Shown: positions 55,471 to 64,000 of the stretch, in pieces
How the letters are laid out: each line of letters opens with the position of its first letter
How positions within the stretch are numbered: the stretch's first letter is position 1
NCBI RefSeq assembly: GCF_001500025.1
Contig: NZ_LQIW01000007.1
Coordinates: 51,359-115,358, forward strand
Length of the DNA stretch: 64,000 nucleotides
DNA from: Mycobacterium sp. IS-1590
GTDB lineage: Bacteria; Actinomycetota; Actinomycetes; Mycobacteriales; Mycobacteriaceae
Direction: 5' to 3'
Program-made: the position numbers and the translations under genes
The notes under the pieces: model-generated
What the model was told of the DNA's origin: nothing
Seen by the model: the letters and a program-made list of their open reading frames with translations, nothing else
Database searches by the model: none

Positions 55471-56675
55471 CCGTCAGCGAGATCGTGCTCGACCCATACG
55501 ATTACGACTTCCACGAGGATCCGTACCCGTACTACAAGCGGCTGCGCGACGAAGCGCCGCTGTACCGCAACGACGAACTCGGCTTCTGGGCGCTGTCGCG
55601 GCACCAGGATGTCCTGCAGGGTTTCCGCAACAGCACCACGCTGTCGAACAAGTTCGGCGTATCGCTGGATCCCGCGTCGCGCGGCCCGCACGCCTCAAAG
55701 ACCATGTCCTTTCTCGCAATGGACGATCCGGACCACCTGAGACTGCGCACCCTGGTGTCGAAAGGCTTCACGCCCCGGCGCATCCGCGAGTTGGAGCCGC
55801 GCGTCACCGAGATCGCGGTGCAGCACCTCGACGTCATGCTGGACAAGGCTCGCTCGAACGAGACCGTCGACTACGTCGACGAATTCGCGGGCAAGCTGCC
55901 AATGGACGTGATCTCCGAGTTGATGGGTGTCCCGGAGGCGGACCGCACGCAGGTGCGCGCGTGGGCGGACGGTGTGATGCACCGCGACGAGGGCGTGACC
56001 GACGTACCCCCCTCGGCGGTGGAGGCGTCGATCAATCTCATCGTCTACTACCAGGGCATGGTGGCCGAACGCCGCAAGACGCCCACCGCCGATCTCACCA
56101 CCGCCCTGTTGGAGGCCGAGATCGACGGCGACCGGCTCACCGACGACGAGATCATCGGCTTCATGTTCCTGATGGTGATCGCCGGTAATGAGACCACCAC
56201 GAAACTGCTTGCCAATGCGGCATTCTGGGGACACAGAAATCCCGACCAGCTGGCTTCCGTCTACGCCGACCTGCACCGGATTCCCCTCTGGGTCGAGGAG
56301 ACGCTGCGCTACGACACCTCGAGCCAGATCCTCGCGCGCACGGTCTCGGGTGAGCTGACGTTGTACGACACCACCATTCCCGACGGTGATGTCCTGCTGT
56401 TACTGCCCGGATCGGCGCACCGGGACGAGCGGGTGTTCGACGACCCCGACCGGTTCGTCATTGGCCGCGAAATAGGCTCCAAGCTCATGAGTTTCGGTAG
56501 CGGTGCCCACTTCTGCCTGGGCGCGCACCTGGCGCGGATGGAGGCCAGGGTCGCGCTGACCGAGTTGTTCAAACGAATCCGTGGATACGAGGTGGACGAG
56601 GCCAACGCCGTCCGCGTCCACTCCAGCAATGTCCGCGGATTCGCTCACCTACCCATCACTGTGGAGATTGTCTGA
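55467..56675 (+). CDS. cyp123: Cytochrome P450, CYP123 family
   Basis: 402 aa. I-helix LMVIAGNETTTKLLANA, ExxR in WVEETLRYD, heme loop MSFGSGAHFCLGAHLARME. Family assignment rests on pattern and conserved position before cyp51 (Rv0766c, recalled). Substrate unknown; sterol or lipid suggested by context. GTG 55467 overlaps the TetR stop and its stop overlaps the SDR ATG, so regulator, P450 and SDR are one coupled transcript. Confidence 0.9.
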   Translation: MTVSEIVLDPYDYDFHEDPYPYYKRLRDEAPLYRNDELGFWALSRHQDVLQGFRNSTTLSNKFGVSLDPASRGPHASKTMSFLAMDDPDHLRLRTLVSKGFTPRRIRELEPRVTEIAVQHLDVMLDKARSNETVDYVDEFAGKLPMDVISELMGVPEADRTQVRAWADGVMHRDEGVTDVPPSAVEASINLIVYYQGMVAERRKTPTADLTTALLEAEIDGDRLTDDEIIGFMFLMVIAGNETTTKLLANAAFWGHRNPDQLASVYADLHRIPLWVEETLRYDTSSQILARTVSGELTLYDTTIPDGDVLLLLPGSAHRDERVFDDPDRFVIGREIGSKLMSFGSGAHFCLGAHLARMEARVALTELFKRIRGYEVDEANAVRVHSSNVRGFAHLPITVEIV

Positions 56676-57498
56676 TGCCGCGGTTCGACCCCCTGCCCGA
56701 ACGCCGACCCGTCATCGTCGCCGGCGCATCCTCTGGAATCGGAGAGGCGACGGCGATCGACATGGCCGCGCGCGGGTTCCCGGTCGCGCTCGGCGCCCGT
56801 CGCGTGGAGAAGCTCGAAGACATCGTCGGCAAGATCAACGCCGACGGCGGCGAGGCCGTCGGCTTCCACCTCGACGTCACCGACCCCAACTCGGTGAAAA
56901 CGTTTGTGGCCCAATCTGTCGAGGCGCTCGGCGAGATCGAGGTGCTGGTGGCCGGCGCCGGTGACACCTACTTCGGCAAGCTGGCCGAGATCAGCACCGA
57001 CGAGTTCGAGTCACAGCTGCAAATCCACCTCGTCGGCGCCAACCGGCTGGCCTCGGCGGTGCTGCCCGGCATGCTCGAGCGCCAACGCGGTGACCTGATC
57101 TTCGTCGGATCCGATGTGGCGTTGCGTCAGCGGCCACACATGGGCGCCTACGGGGCGGCGAAGGCGGCACTTGTCGCGATGGTCAACAACTTTCAGATGG
57201 AACTCGAGGGCACCGGCGTGCGCGCCTCGATCGTGCACCCGGGCCCTACCAAAACCAGCATGGGCTGGAGCCTGCCCGCCGAGAAGATCGGTCCGGCACT
57301 CGAGGACTGGGCGAAGTGGGGCCAGGCTCGGCACGACTATTTTCTGCGAGCGTCCGATCTCGCTCGCGCCATCACATTCGTGGCGGAGACGCCGCGCGGC
57401 GGGTTCATCGCGAACATGGAACTACAACCCGAAGCTCCGTTGTCCGATGCACCCGCAGAACGCCAGCAGCTCAAGCTGAACGAGGAGAACCTGAAGTC

Positions 57499-57502
<4 letters not shown>
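56675..57502 (+). CDS. SDR oxidoreductase of the cyp51 cluster
   Basis: 275 aa. AGASSGIGEATAIDMAARG, NADP-type second strand (LGARRVEKLE), AGAGDTYFG, FVGSDVALRQRPHMGAYGAAKAALV with Ser and YGAAK. Sits between two P450 genes with overlaps at both ends (TGATG, ATGA). It may act on an alcohol or ketone made by either P450; a 3-ketosteroid or sterol intermediate is possible but unproven. Rv0765c-like (recalled). Confidence 0.9.
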
Positions 57503-59068
<1,566 letters not shown>

Positions 59069-59070
59069 CA

Positions 59071-59616
59071 ATGCCGTCACTACCCCGCGAAGCGCTCGAC
59101 AACTGGGTCGAACAGTGGCTGGAGGCCAACCGGGAGGCCGAACGCAAGGGCGACTGGAAGCCGCTGGCCGAGTTCTACACCGACGATGCGACCTACGGCT
59201 GGAACATCGGCCCTAAGGAAGACGTCATGTGCGTCGGCAAAGATGAAATTCGGGATGTCGCACTGGGTTTGGAGATGGAGGGCCTGGAGAACTGGGTCTA
59301 CGAGTACCAGAAGGTGCTGGTCGACGACAAACAGGGCGAGATCGTCGGCTTCTGGAAGCAGGTCGCGAACAAGTCCGACGGCACCACCGCCGAGATCTAC
59401 GGCATCGGGGGCAGCTGGTTCCGGTTGGATGAAAACCTGAAGATCGAGTGGCAGCGGGACTTCTTCGACTTCGGCCACGTCGCCAAGGGGTACGCGAAGC
59501 TGATCGAGTCCGGCGACCTGTCGCCCGGTATGCAGAAGCGCATCGAGCGCTCCCTGGCCGGCGAGAAGCTGCCCGGTTACTACCCCCTCGGCCAGGCTCC
59601 GGTGCCGATCTGGTGA
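59071..59616 (+). CDS. SnoaL/NTF2-fold protein (Rv0762c-like)
   Basis: 181 aa from ATG 59071, which has AGGAG 7 nt upstream; ATG 59065 overlaps the ferredoxin stop but has no room for the ribosome-binding site. NTF2-like alpha+beta core: WVEQWLEANREAERKGDWKPLAEFYTDDATYGWNIG, KDEIRDVALGLEME, GGSWFRLDENLKIEWQRDFFDF. Such proteins bind or isomerise small hydrophobic molecules. Likely part of the P450-linked pathway. Confidence 0.85.
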   Translation: MPSLPREALDNWVEQWLEANREAERKGDWKPLAEFYTDDATYGWNIGPKEDVMCVGKDEIRDVALGLEMEGLENWVYEYQKVLVDDKQGEIVGFWKQVANKSDGTTAEIYGIGGSWFRLDENLKIEWQRDFFDFGHVAKGYAKLIESGDLSPGMQKRIERSLAGEKLPGYYPLGQAPVPIW

Positions 59617-59645
59617 CCCGGCCAAGCAGTTGATTGGGGGCGGGT

Positions 59646-59682
59646 GTGACCTACCTAACTACTGCCTCTAGTCTGAGGTCAC
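59646..59682 (+). promoter_or_regulatory. Inverted repeat in the adhB upstream region
   Basis: GTGACCT (59646-59652) and AGGTCAC (59676-59682), perfect 7 bp with a 23-bp gap. TAGTCT (59669-59674) inside it is a possible -10 for adhB, and CTAGT/ACTAG also frames this stretch. Candidate operator; no regulator assigned. Confidence 0.45.
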
Positions 59683-59707
59683 CGGTACTAGCGGAAGGCA
59701 CGTTCGA

Positions 59708-60835
59708 ATGAAGACAAAAGGCGCTCTCATCTGGGAGTTCAACCAGCCGTGGTCGATTGAGGAGATCGAGATCGGTGACCCCGTCAAGGACGAGGTCAAG
59801 GTACAGATGGAAGCGTCGGGGATGTGCCACTCCGACCACCACCTGGTGACCGGCGGCATCCCGATGGCCGGTTTCCCGGTGCTCGGTGGCCACGAGGGTG
59901 CGGGCATCGTGACCGAGGTCGGTCCGGGTGTCGAGGACCTCAAGCCCGGCGACCACGTCGTGATGTCGTTCATCCCGTCCTGCGGCAGCTGTCCGTCGTG
60001 TCAGGCCGGTATGCGCAACCTCTGCGACCTCGGCGCCGGACTGCTCGGCGGCACCGCAGTTTCCGACGGCACCCACCGCATTCACGCCAAGGGGCAGCCC
60101 GTCTTCCCGATGACCCTGCTGGGCACCTTCTCGCCCTACATGGTCGTGCACAAGAGTTCGGTGGTGAAGATCGACGAGTCGATTCCGTTCGAGGTCGCTT
60201 GCCTGGTCGGTTGCGGCATCACCACCGGCTACGGCTCGGCCGTCCGCAGCGGTGACATCCGGCCCGGTGAGGACGTCGCGATCGTCGGCGTCGGCGGCGT
60301 CGGCATGGGCGCCCTGCAGGGTGCCGTCACCGCGGGCGCGCGCCGCATATTCGCGATCGATCCGGTGGAGTGGAAGCGGGACCAGGCGCTGAAATTCGGT
60401 GCCACACACGCTTATCCGGACTGGGAATCCGCGATGGCCGGTATCGGCGAGGTCACCTGGGGGCTGATGGCCCACAAGGTGATCGTCACCGTGGGCGAGC
60501 TGCACGGCAAGGACGTCGACAACTACCTCAACCTGACCGCCAAGGGCGGCACCTGCGTGGTCACGGCCATCGGCAGCCTGCTCGACACCGAGGTGAACCT
60601 CAACCTGGCGATGCTGACCCTGCTGCAGAAGAACCTGCAGGGCACCATCTTCGGTGGCGGCAACCCCCACTACGACATCCCGCAGCTGCTGTCGATGTAC
60701 AAGGCCGGCAAGCTGAACCTCGATGACATGGTCACCCGGCAGTACAAGCTGGAGCAGATCAACGACGGTTACTCCGACATGCTCGAGGGCCGCAACATCC
60801 GCGGCGTCATTCGCTACACCGACGACGACCGGTAG
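59708..60835 (+). CDS. adhB: Zinc-dependent, NDMA-type alcohol dehydrogenase
   Basis: 375 aa MDR enzyme. Catalytic zinc: Cys40 (ASGMCHSDHH) and His62 (GGHEGAG); structural zinc: Cys92, Cys95, Cys98 and Cys106 (SCGSCPSCQAGMRNLC). NAD motif VGVGGVGMGAL. The N-terminus MKTKGALIWEFNQPWSIEE is that of NDMA-dependent alcohol dehydrogenases, some of which keep NAD tightly bound and are linked to mycofactocin (family knowledge). Rv0761c-like (recalled). GGAAGG lies about 10 nt before ATG. Confidence 0.92.
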   Translation: MKTKGALIWEFNQPWSIEEIEIGDPVKDEVKVQMEASGMCHSDHHLVTGGIPMAGFPVLGGHEGAGIVTEVGPGVEDLKPGDHVVMSFIPSCGSCPSCQAGMRNLCDLGAGLLGGTAVSDGTHRIHAKGQPVFPMTLLGTFSPYMVVHKSSVVKIDESIPFEVACLVGCGITTGYGSAVRSGDIRPGEDVAIVGVGGVGMGALQGAVTAGARRIFAIDPVEWKRDQALKFGATHAYPDWESAMAGIGEVTWGLMAHKVIVTVGELHGKDVDNYLNLTAKGGTCVVTAIGSLLDTEVNLNLAMLTLLQKNLQGTIFGGGNPHYDIPQLLSMYKAGKLNLDDMVTRQYKLEQINDGYSDMLEGRNIRGVIRYTDDDR

Positions 60836-60840
60836 AGGTC

Positions 60841-61287
60841 ATGTCCCAGGAAACCGTCGAGAAGACACCGGCTTTGGCGGCGTCCCACAATTCGTGGAAA
60901 TGCGTGCACTCCCACGACAAAGAGGGTTGGTTGGCCCTGATGGCCGACGACGTCGTCATCGAGGATCCGATCGGGCAGTCCTTCACCAACCCCGACGGCA
61001 CGGGAATCCGCGGGAAGGAGGCGGTGTCCGGCTTCTACGACGCCAACATCGCCTCCAATGACCTGCGGATCACCTGCGAGGAGACGTTCCCGTCCAGTTC
61101 TCCGCACGAGGTGGCTCATATCCTGGTGCTGCGCAGCAAGTTCGACAACGGGATGACCAGCACGGTGCGCGGAGTGTTCACCTACAAGGTCAACGACGCC
61201 GGTCTGCTCACGAACCTTCGTGGCTACTGGAACATGGACATGATGGAGTTCGGCCAAGCGGGTGGCCAGTCAACGGATGGCAAGTAG
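60841..61287 (+). CDS. Ketosteroid-isomerase-like SnoaL protein (Rv0760c-like)
   Basis: 148 aa NTF2/KSI fold: NSWKCVHSHDKEGWLALMADDVVIEDPIGQSFTNPDGTGIRG, FYDANIASNDLRITCEETF and VRGVFTYKVNDAGLLTNLRGYWNMD. The Rv0760c crystal structure is a KSI-like dimer that binds estrogens (recalled), so steroid-like ligand binding is plausible. Five bp after adhB. Its end overlaps the next SDR's start. Confidence 0.88.
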   Translation: MSQETVEKTPALAASHNSWKCVHSHDKEGWLALMADDVVIEDPIGQSFTNPDGTGIRGKEAVSGFYDANIASNDLRITCEETFPSSSPHEVAHILVLRSKFDNGMTSTVRGVFTYKVNDAGLLTNLRGYWNMDMMEFGQAGGQSTDGK

Positions 61288-62155
61288 CCCGTCGCTGACC
61301 GGGCGGGCCGCTGTCGTCGTCGGCGGATCGCGCGGTGTGGGGCTGGCGGTGGCCGAACTGCTCGCCGCCCACGGTGCGGGAGTCGTCGTCAACGGCCGTG
61401 TTCCGCAGGCCGTAACCGAAGCGGCGCAACGGATTCCGAATGCGCACGGAGTGGCCGGCTCGCCAGCCGATCCTGAAACGGCGGACGCGTTGATCGACAC
61501 GTGCGTCCGGGAGTTCGGGCGCATCGACATTCTGATCAACTGTGCGGGCACGGCCGAGCCCGTCGGGTCGTCGATACTCACGATCACGTCCGGCCAGTTC
61601 CGCGAGCTGATCGACGCGCATCTCAGTACGACCTTTGAGACCTGCCGAGCCGCGGCGCCCAGGATGGTCGCTCAGGGCGGAGGTGCGATCGTGAACACGA
61701 GCTCGTTCGCGTTCCTCGGCGACTACGGCGGTACGGGGTATCCGGCGGGCAAGGGCGGCGTCAATGGGCTGACCCTCGCGATCGCCGCCGAGCTGAAGGA
61801 GCACGGCGTACGCGCGAACGTCGTCTGTCCCGGGGCCAGGACGCGGCTCTCCACCGGGCCGGACTACGAGGCCCACATCGCGGACCTCAACCGTCGCGGC
61901 CTGCTGGACGAGGTGAGCATGCAAGGCGCCCTCGATGCCGCGCCGCCGGAGTACGTCGCGCCTACCTACGCCTATCTGGTCAGCGACCTGGCCAAGGAAG
62001 TAACGGGTCAGATCTTCATCGCCGCAGGCGGGTTCGTGGGGCGCTTCGACAGGCCGACGCCGACGATCCTCGCCTACCGCGACCATCACGACAGCCCGCC
62101 GTGGTCGATCACCGAAATCAGCGAGTTGGCCGGTGGGGGTCAAGCAGGGCGCTGA
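61277..62155 (+). CDS. Short-chain dehydrogenase/reductase
   Basis: 292 aa from ATG 61277; GTG 61262 is in frame and possible. VVVGGSRGVGLAVAELLAAHG, NCAGTAEP, Ser in VNTSSFAFLG, GYPAGKGG (Tyr-x-x-x-Lys) and VCPGARTRLS. Resembles the branch that includes hydroxysteroid and mycofactocin-linked SDRs, but no insertion loop was confirmed. The C-terminal extension (RPTPTILAYRDHHDSPPWSI) is longer than in classical SDRs. Overlaps the KSI-like gene by 11 bp. Confidence 0.85.
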   Translation: MASSPSLTGRAAVVVGGSRGVGLAVAELLAAHGAGVVVNGRVPQAVTEAAQRIPNAHGVAGSPADPETADALIDTCVREFGRIDILINCAGTAEPVGSSILTITSGQFRELIDAHLSTTFETCRAAAPRMVAQGGGAIVNTSSFAFLGDYGGTGYPAGKGGVNGLTLAIAAELKEHGVRANVVCPGARTRLSTGPDYEAHIADLNRRGLLDEVSMQGALDAAPPEYVAPTYAYLVSDLAKEVTGQIFIAAGGFVGRFDRPTPTILAYRDHHDSPPWSITEISELAGGGQAGR

Positions 62156-62173
62156 TTTGTCAGACCCCGGTGG

Positions 62174-62179
62174 CATACT
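62174..62179 (+). promoter_or_regulatory. Weak -10 box, HNH gene
   Basis: CATACT ends 7 nt before ATG 62187; first base deviates from the consensus T. Confidence 0.4.
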
Positions 62180-62186
62180 CGAACAC

Positions 62187-63947
62187 ATGTTCGGGTCGGA
62201 GTTCGCGGGTGCTGACGACGCGGTCATCGTGGCTGCGATCGAGGAGTGCGCGCGCACCGAGGCGGTGTGGGCGGCGCGGCGGTTGGCCGCGGTGGCGGAG
62301 TTGACCGCGCGCTACACCGAACCCGATGAGGACCGCGATCACTTCGCCGTGGATGGGTGGCGGATGGCCTCGGCGGAGATTTCGGCGGCGATGGGGGTGG
62401 GGGATCGGGCCGCTTCGGGCCAGATGTGTATCGCGATGGCGTTGCGTGAGCGGCTCCCGAAGGTCGCAGCGCTGTTTGTGCGGGGGCAGTTGAGTGCGGG
62501 GCTGGTGTCCACGATCACCTGGCGCACGCAGCTGATTGTGGATTCGGCGGTCGCCGAGCGCGTGGATGCCGCGATCGCCGAGCGTGCCGGGCAGTGGGGG
62601 GTGTTGTCGGTGGCGCGGTTGGAAGCCGCCATTGATGCGGTGGTCGATCAGTATGATCCCAACGCGCGGCGGCGCTTGCGTCAGGCCGCCCAGGACCGTG
62701 ATGTGCGGGTGGGCAAGCGCGATGACGTGACCGGCACGATGTCGTTGTGGGGCCGGTTGAGCACCACTGATGGGGTGCTGCTGGAGCGTCGGTTGGCGCA
62801 GATGATCAGCCAGGTGTGCCCCGATGATCCGCGCACCCTCGGGCAGCGCCGCTCAGAAGCGCTGGGAGCCATCGCCGCGGGTGCCCAAGGACTGCCGTGC
62901 CGGTGCGGCAGCCCGCAATGCCCCTCGGCCGGACACGACGATGCGCGCGCAGCGCACTTCCTGATCAACATCATCGCCGAGGCCGCCACCGCGGCCGCCG
63001 CACACGCCCAAGCCGCCCAAGCACAAACCCAACCCGCGCCAGCACCATCCGAACCCGCGCCAGCACCATCCGAAACCGCGGAAAGGCCGCCGGACGCGAC
63101 CGCCGCACACGCCCAAACCGCCGAAGCGCAAACCCAACCCCCGCCAGCACCATCCGAACCCGCGGAAAGGCCGCCGGACGCCACCCCGGCAACTGAGCCG
63201 GCCGCCACTGAGGTAGAGCCGATCCATCCGGCAGTGCAGCCGGCCGAATCTGCCCCAGAGCCAAAGACGGCCGCGCAGTCGCGGGTGGCGGCGGGCCCGC
63301 AACCGGCCGAGCCCCCGGCGCCCTCAACGCAGTCGCAGCCCACCCCCCAGCCGGCGGCGGCGCTGATCATCGGTGGTGGGGTGATCCCGACACCGTTGTT
63401 GGCCGAGCTGATCGGCAACGGCGCCAAAGTCCAGCCGGTGCACCCACCCCCGGCGAAACCCGGTGCCGGGTATCGGCCCTCACCCACCACCGCACGGTTC
63501 ATCCGGATGCGCGATCTGACCTGCCGGTTCCCCGGCTGCGACCGCCCGGCCGAGTTCTGCGATTTCGACCACACCACGCCCTATCCGGCCGGGGCCACCC
63601 ACCCCTCCAACATCAAATGCCTGTGCCGAATCCACCACTTACTCAAAACGTTTGGCGGGTGGAGCGATCAACAACACCCCGATGGCACCGTGCGCTGGAC
63701 CGCCCCGACGGGCCGAACCTATCTGACTTATCCGGGCAGCCGATTGTTCTACCCCGACTGGGACACCACCACCGCCACCGTGCCCCGCAACACCGCACCC
63801 GCAGCGCGCGGCGACAAAGCCGCAATGATGCCGCGCCGACGACGCACCCGCGCCCAAGACCGCCTCCACCGCATCACCCGCGAACGCGCCCTCAACGCCC
63901 TCGACCGCGCCAAGACAACCGCACCAGCCACCGTGATCGTCCTCTGA
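62187..63947 (+). CDS. DUF222/HNH endonuclease (13E12-type)
   Basis: 586 aa from ATG 62187; the longer frame to 62133 is less likely. N-terminal DUF222 helical domain (ADDAVIVAAIEECARTEAVWAARRLAAVAELTARY). A cysteine pair region CRCGSPQCPSAG, an Ala/Pro/Gln/Glu-rich low-complexity linker, and a C-terminal HNH nuclease: CRFPGCDRPAEFCDFDHTTPYPAGATHPSNIKCLCRIHHLLKT. Members are multicopy in mycobacteria (13E12 family, recalled). Whether it belongs to a mobile element here cannot be seen. Ends 53 bp before the window edge. Confidence 0.9.
   Translation: MFGSEFAGADDAVIVAAIEECARTEAVWAARRLAAVAELTARYTEPDEDRDHFAVDGWRMASAEISAAMGVGDRAASGQMCIAMALRERLPKVAALFVRGQLSAGLVSTITWRTQLIVDSAVAERVDAAIAERAGQWGVLSVARLEAAIDAVVDQYDPNARRRLRQAAQDRDVRVGKRDDVTGTMSLWGRLSTTDGVLLERRLAQMISQVCPDDPRTLGQRRSEALGAIAAGAQGLPCRCGSPQCPSAGHDDARAAHFLINIIAEAATAAAAHAQAAQAQTQPAPAPSEPAPAPSETAERPPDATAAHAQTAEAQTQPPPAPSEPAERPPDATPATEPAATEVEPIHPAVQPAESAPEPKTAAQSRVAAGPQPAEPPAPSTQSQPTPQPAAALIIGGGVIPTPLLAELIGNGAKVQPVHPPPAKPGAGYRPSPTTARFIRMRDLTCRFPGCDRPAEFCDFDHTTPYPAGATHPSNIKCLCRIHHLLKTFGGWSDQQHPDGTVRWTAPTGRTYLTYPGSRLFYPDWDTTTATVPRNTAPAARGDKAAMMPRRRRTRAQDRLHRITRERALNALDRAKTTAPATVIVL
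62996..63183 (+). repeat. Imperfect tandem repeat in the HNH linker
   Basis: Two units encode AAHAQ[A/T]A[Q/E]AQTQP, then PAPSEP and AERPPDAT. The first unit (about 62996-63100, 35 codons) contains a duplicated 21-bp sub-unit (APAPSET/APAPSEP); the second (about 63101-63184, 28 codons) does not. Confidence 0.7.
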
Positions 63948-64000
63948 TCTTGCTGGGTGACGATGCGAGGGGTGTAGATCGTCGGCTTCCACGTTCAGCG

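Noticed and set aside
61208..62257. 349-aa open frame on the minus strand
   Set aside because: Antisense shadow of the terminal SDR gene, which has complete SDR motifs.
62187..63947. 13E12-type mobile element
   Set aside because: Only the HNH gene is visible; no terminal repeats, integrase or target duplication are seen before the window ends.

Overview
The window is high-GC actinobacterial chromosome, almost certainly from a rapidly growing mycobacterium (Mycolicibacterium type). The evidence is the gene content: mycothiol synthase, LmeA, an EspA/EspE-type secretion protein, an Mce protein, CYP51/CYP123/CYP126 relatives, and an encapsulin with a DyP peroxidase. GTG starts are common, and many mycobacterial TANNNT -10 boxes lie only 6-8 nt upstream of a start codon (leaderless mRNAs). 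From memory, the gene order follows the M. tuberculosis Rv0760c-Rv0819 segment in inverted orientation, with insertions and losses. No tRNA, rRNA, CRISPR array, prophage or insertion sequence was seen.

Layout. 1-6100: mshD (cut by the left edge) and glnR, divergent lmeA-thiX, a leaderless poly-cysteine leader ORF ahead of a DUF4395-sulfurtransferase-sseC operon, then a leaderless micro-membrane protein coupled to a nitrobindin-like protein and a small lipoprotein. 6071-9600: a solute-binding lipoprotein behind a 330-bp structured leader, a PabC-like PLP enzyme, a YgfZ-like folate protein and DUF3073. 9585-28000: purM, purF, purL, purQ and purS on the minus strand, with membrane proteins, an orphan MceA-type gene, hydrolases, aminopeptidase PepC and the DyP-encapsulin pair between them. 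28000-36400: an exported protein, MBL hydrolase, ketosteroid-dehydrogenase-like flavoprotein, glutathione peroxidase, a TetR/DoxX divergent pair, an intact oligopeptidase B and purC. 36400-47350: membrane proteins, an AbiEi-like/DUF559 protein, a TDT transporter, cyp126-purB, an APC permease with its TetR, an esterase and purD. 47400-53200: a CYP125-like P450 with a TetR, an orphan EspA/EspE-domain protein, and a minus-strand operon (SDR, hydroxyisobutyrate-dehydrogenase-like, CMD protein, unknown 408-aa protein). 53250-61290: aldA divergent from a TetR, then cyp123-SDR-cyp51-ferredoxin-SnoaL-adhB-SnoaL. 61277-64000: an SDR and a DUF222/HNH nuclease with internal repeats.

How genes work together. 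Eight purine genes (purM, F, L, Q, S, C, B, D) lie on one strand but are dispersed, most with their own leaderless promoter. PurL, PurQ and PurS together form the FGAM synthase. DyP carries a C-terminal encapsulin-targeting peptide and is translationally coupled to the shell gene. The sulfur operon carries a poly-Cys attenuator. The aldA/TetR intergenic region has two identical palindromic operators, one covering the regulator's own leaderless start codon.

Most worth a second look: the leader with a short rare-codon peptide upstream of the solute-binding lipoprotein (about 6929-7235), a set of four long-loop inverted repeats (three exactly 53 bp long), and the poly-Cys attenuator with its possible codon-to-ribosome-binding-site pairing.
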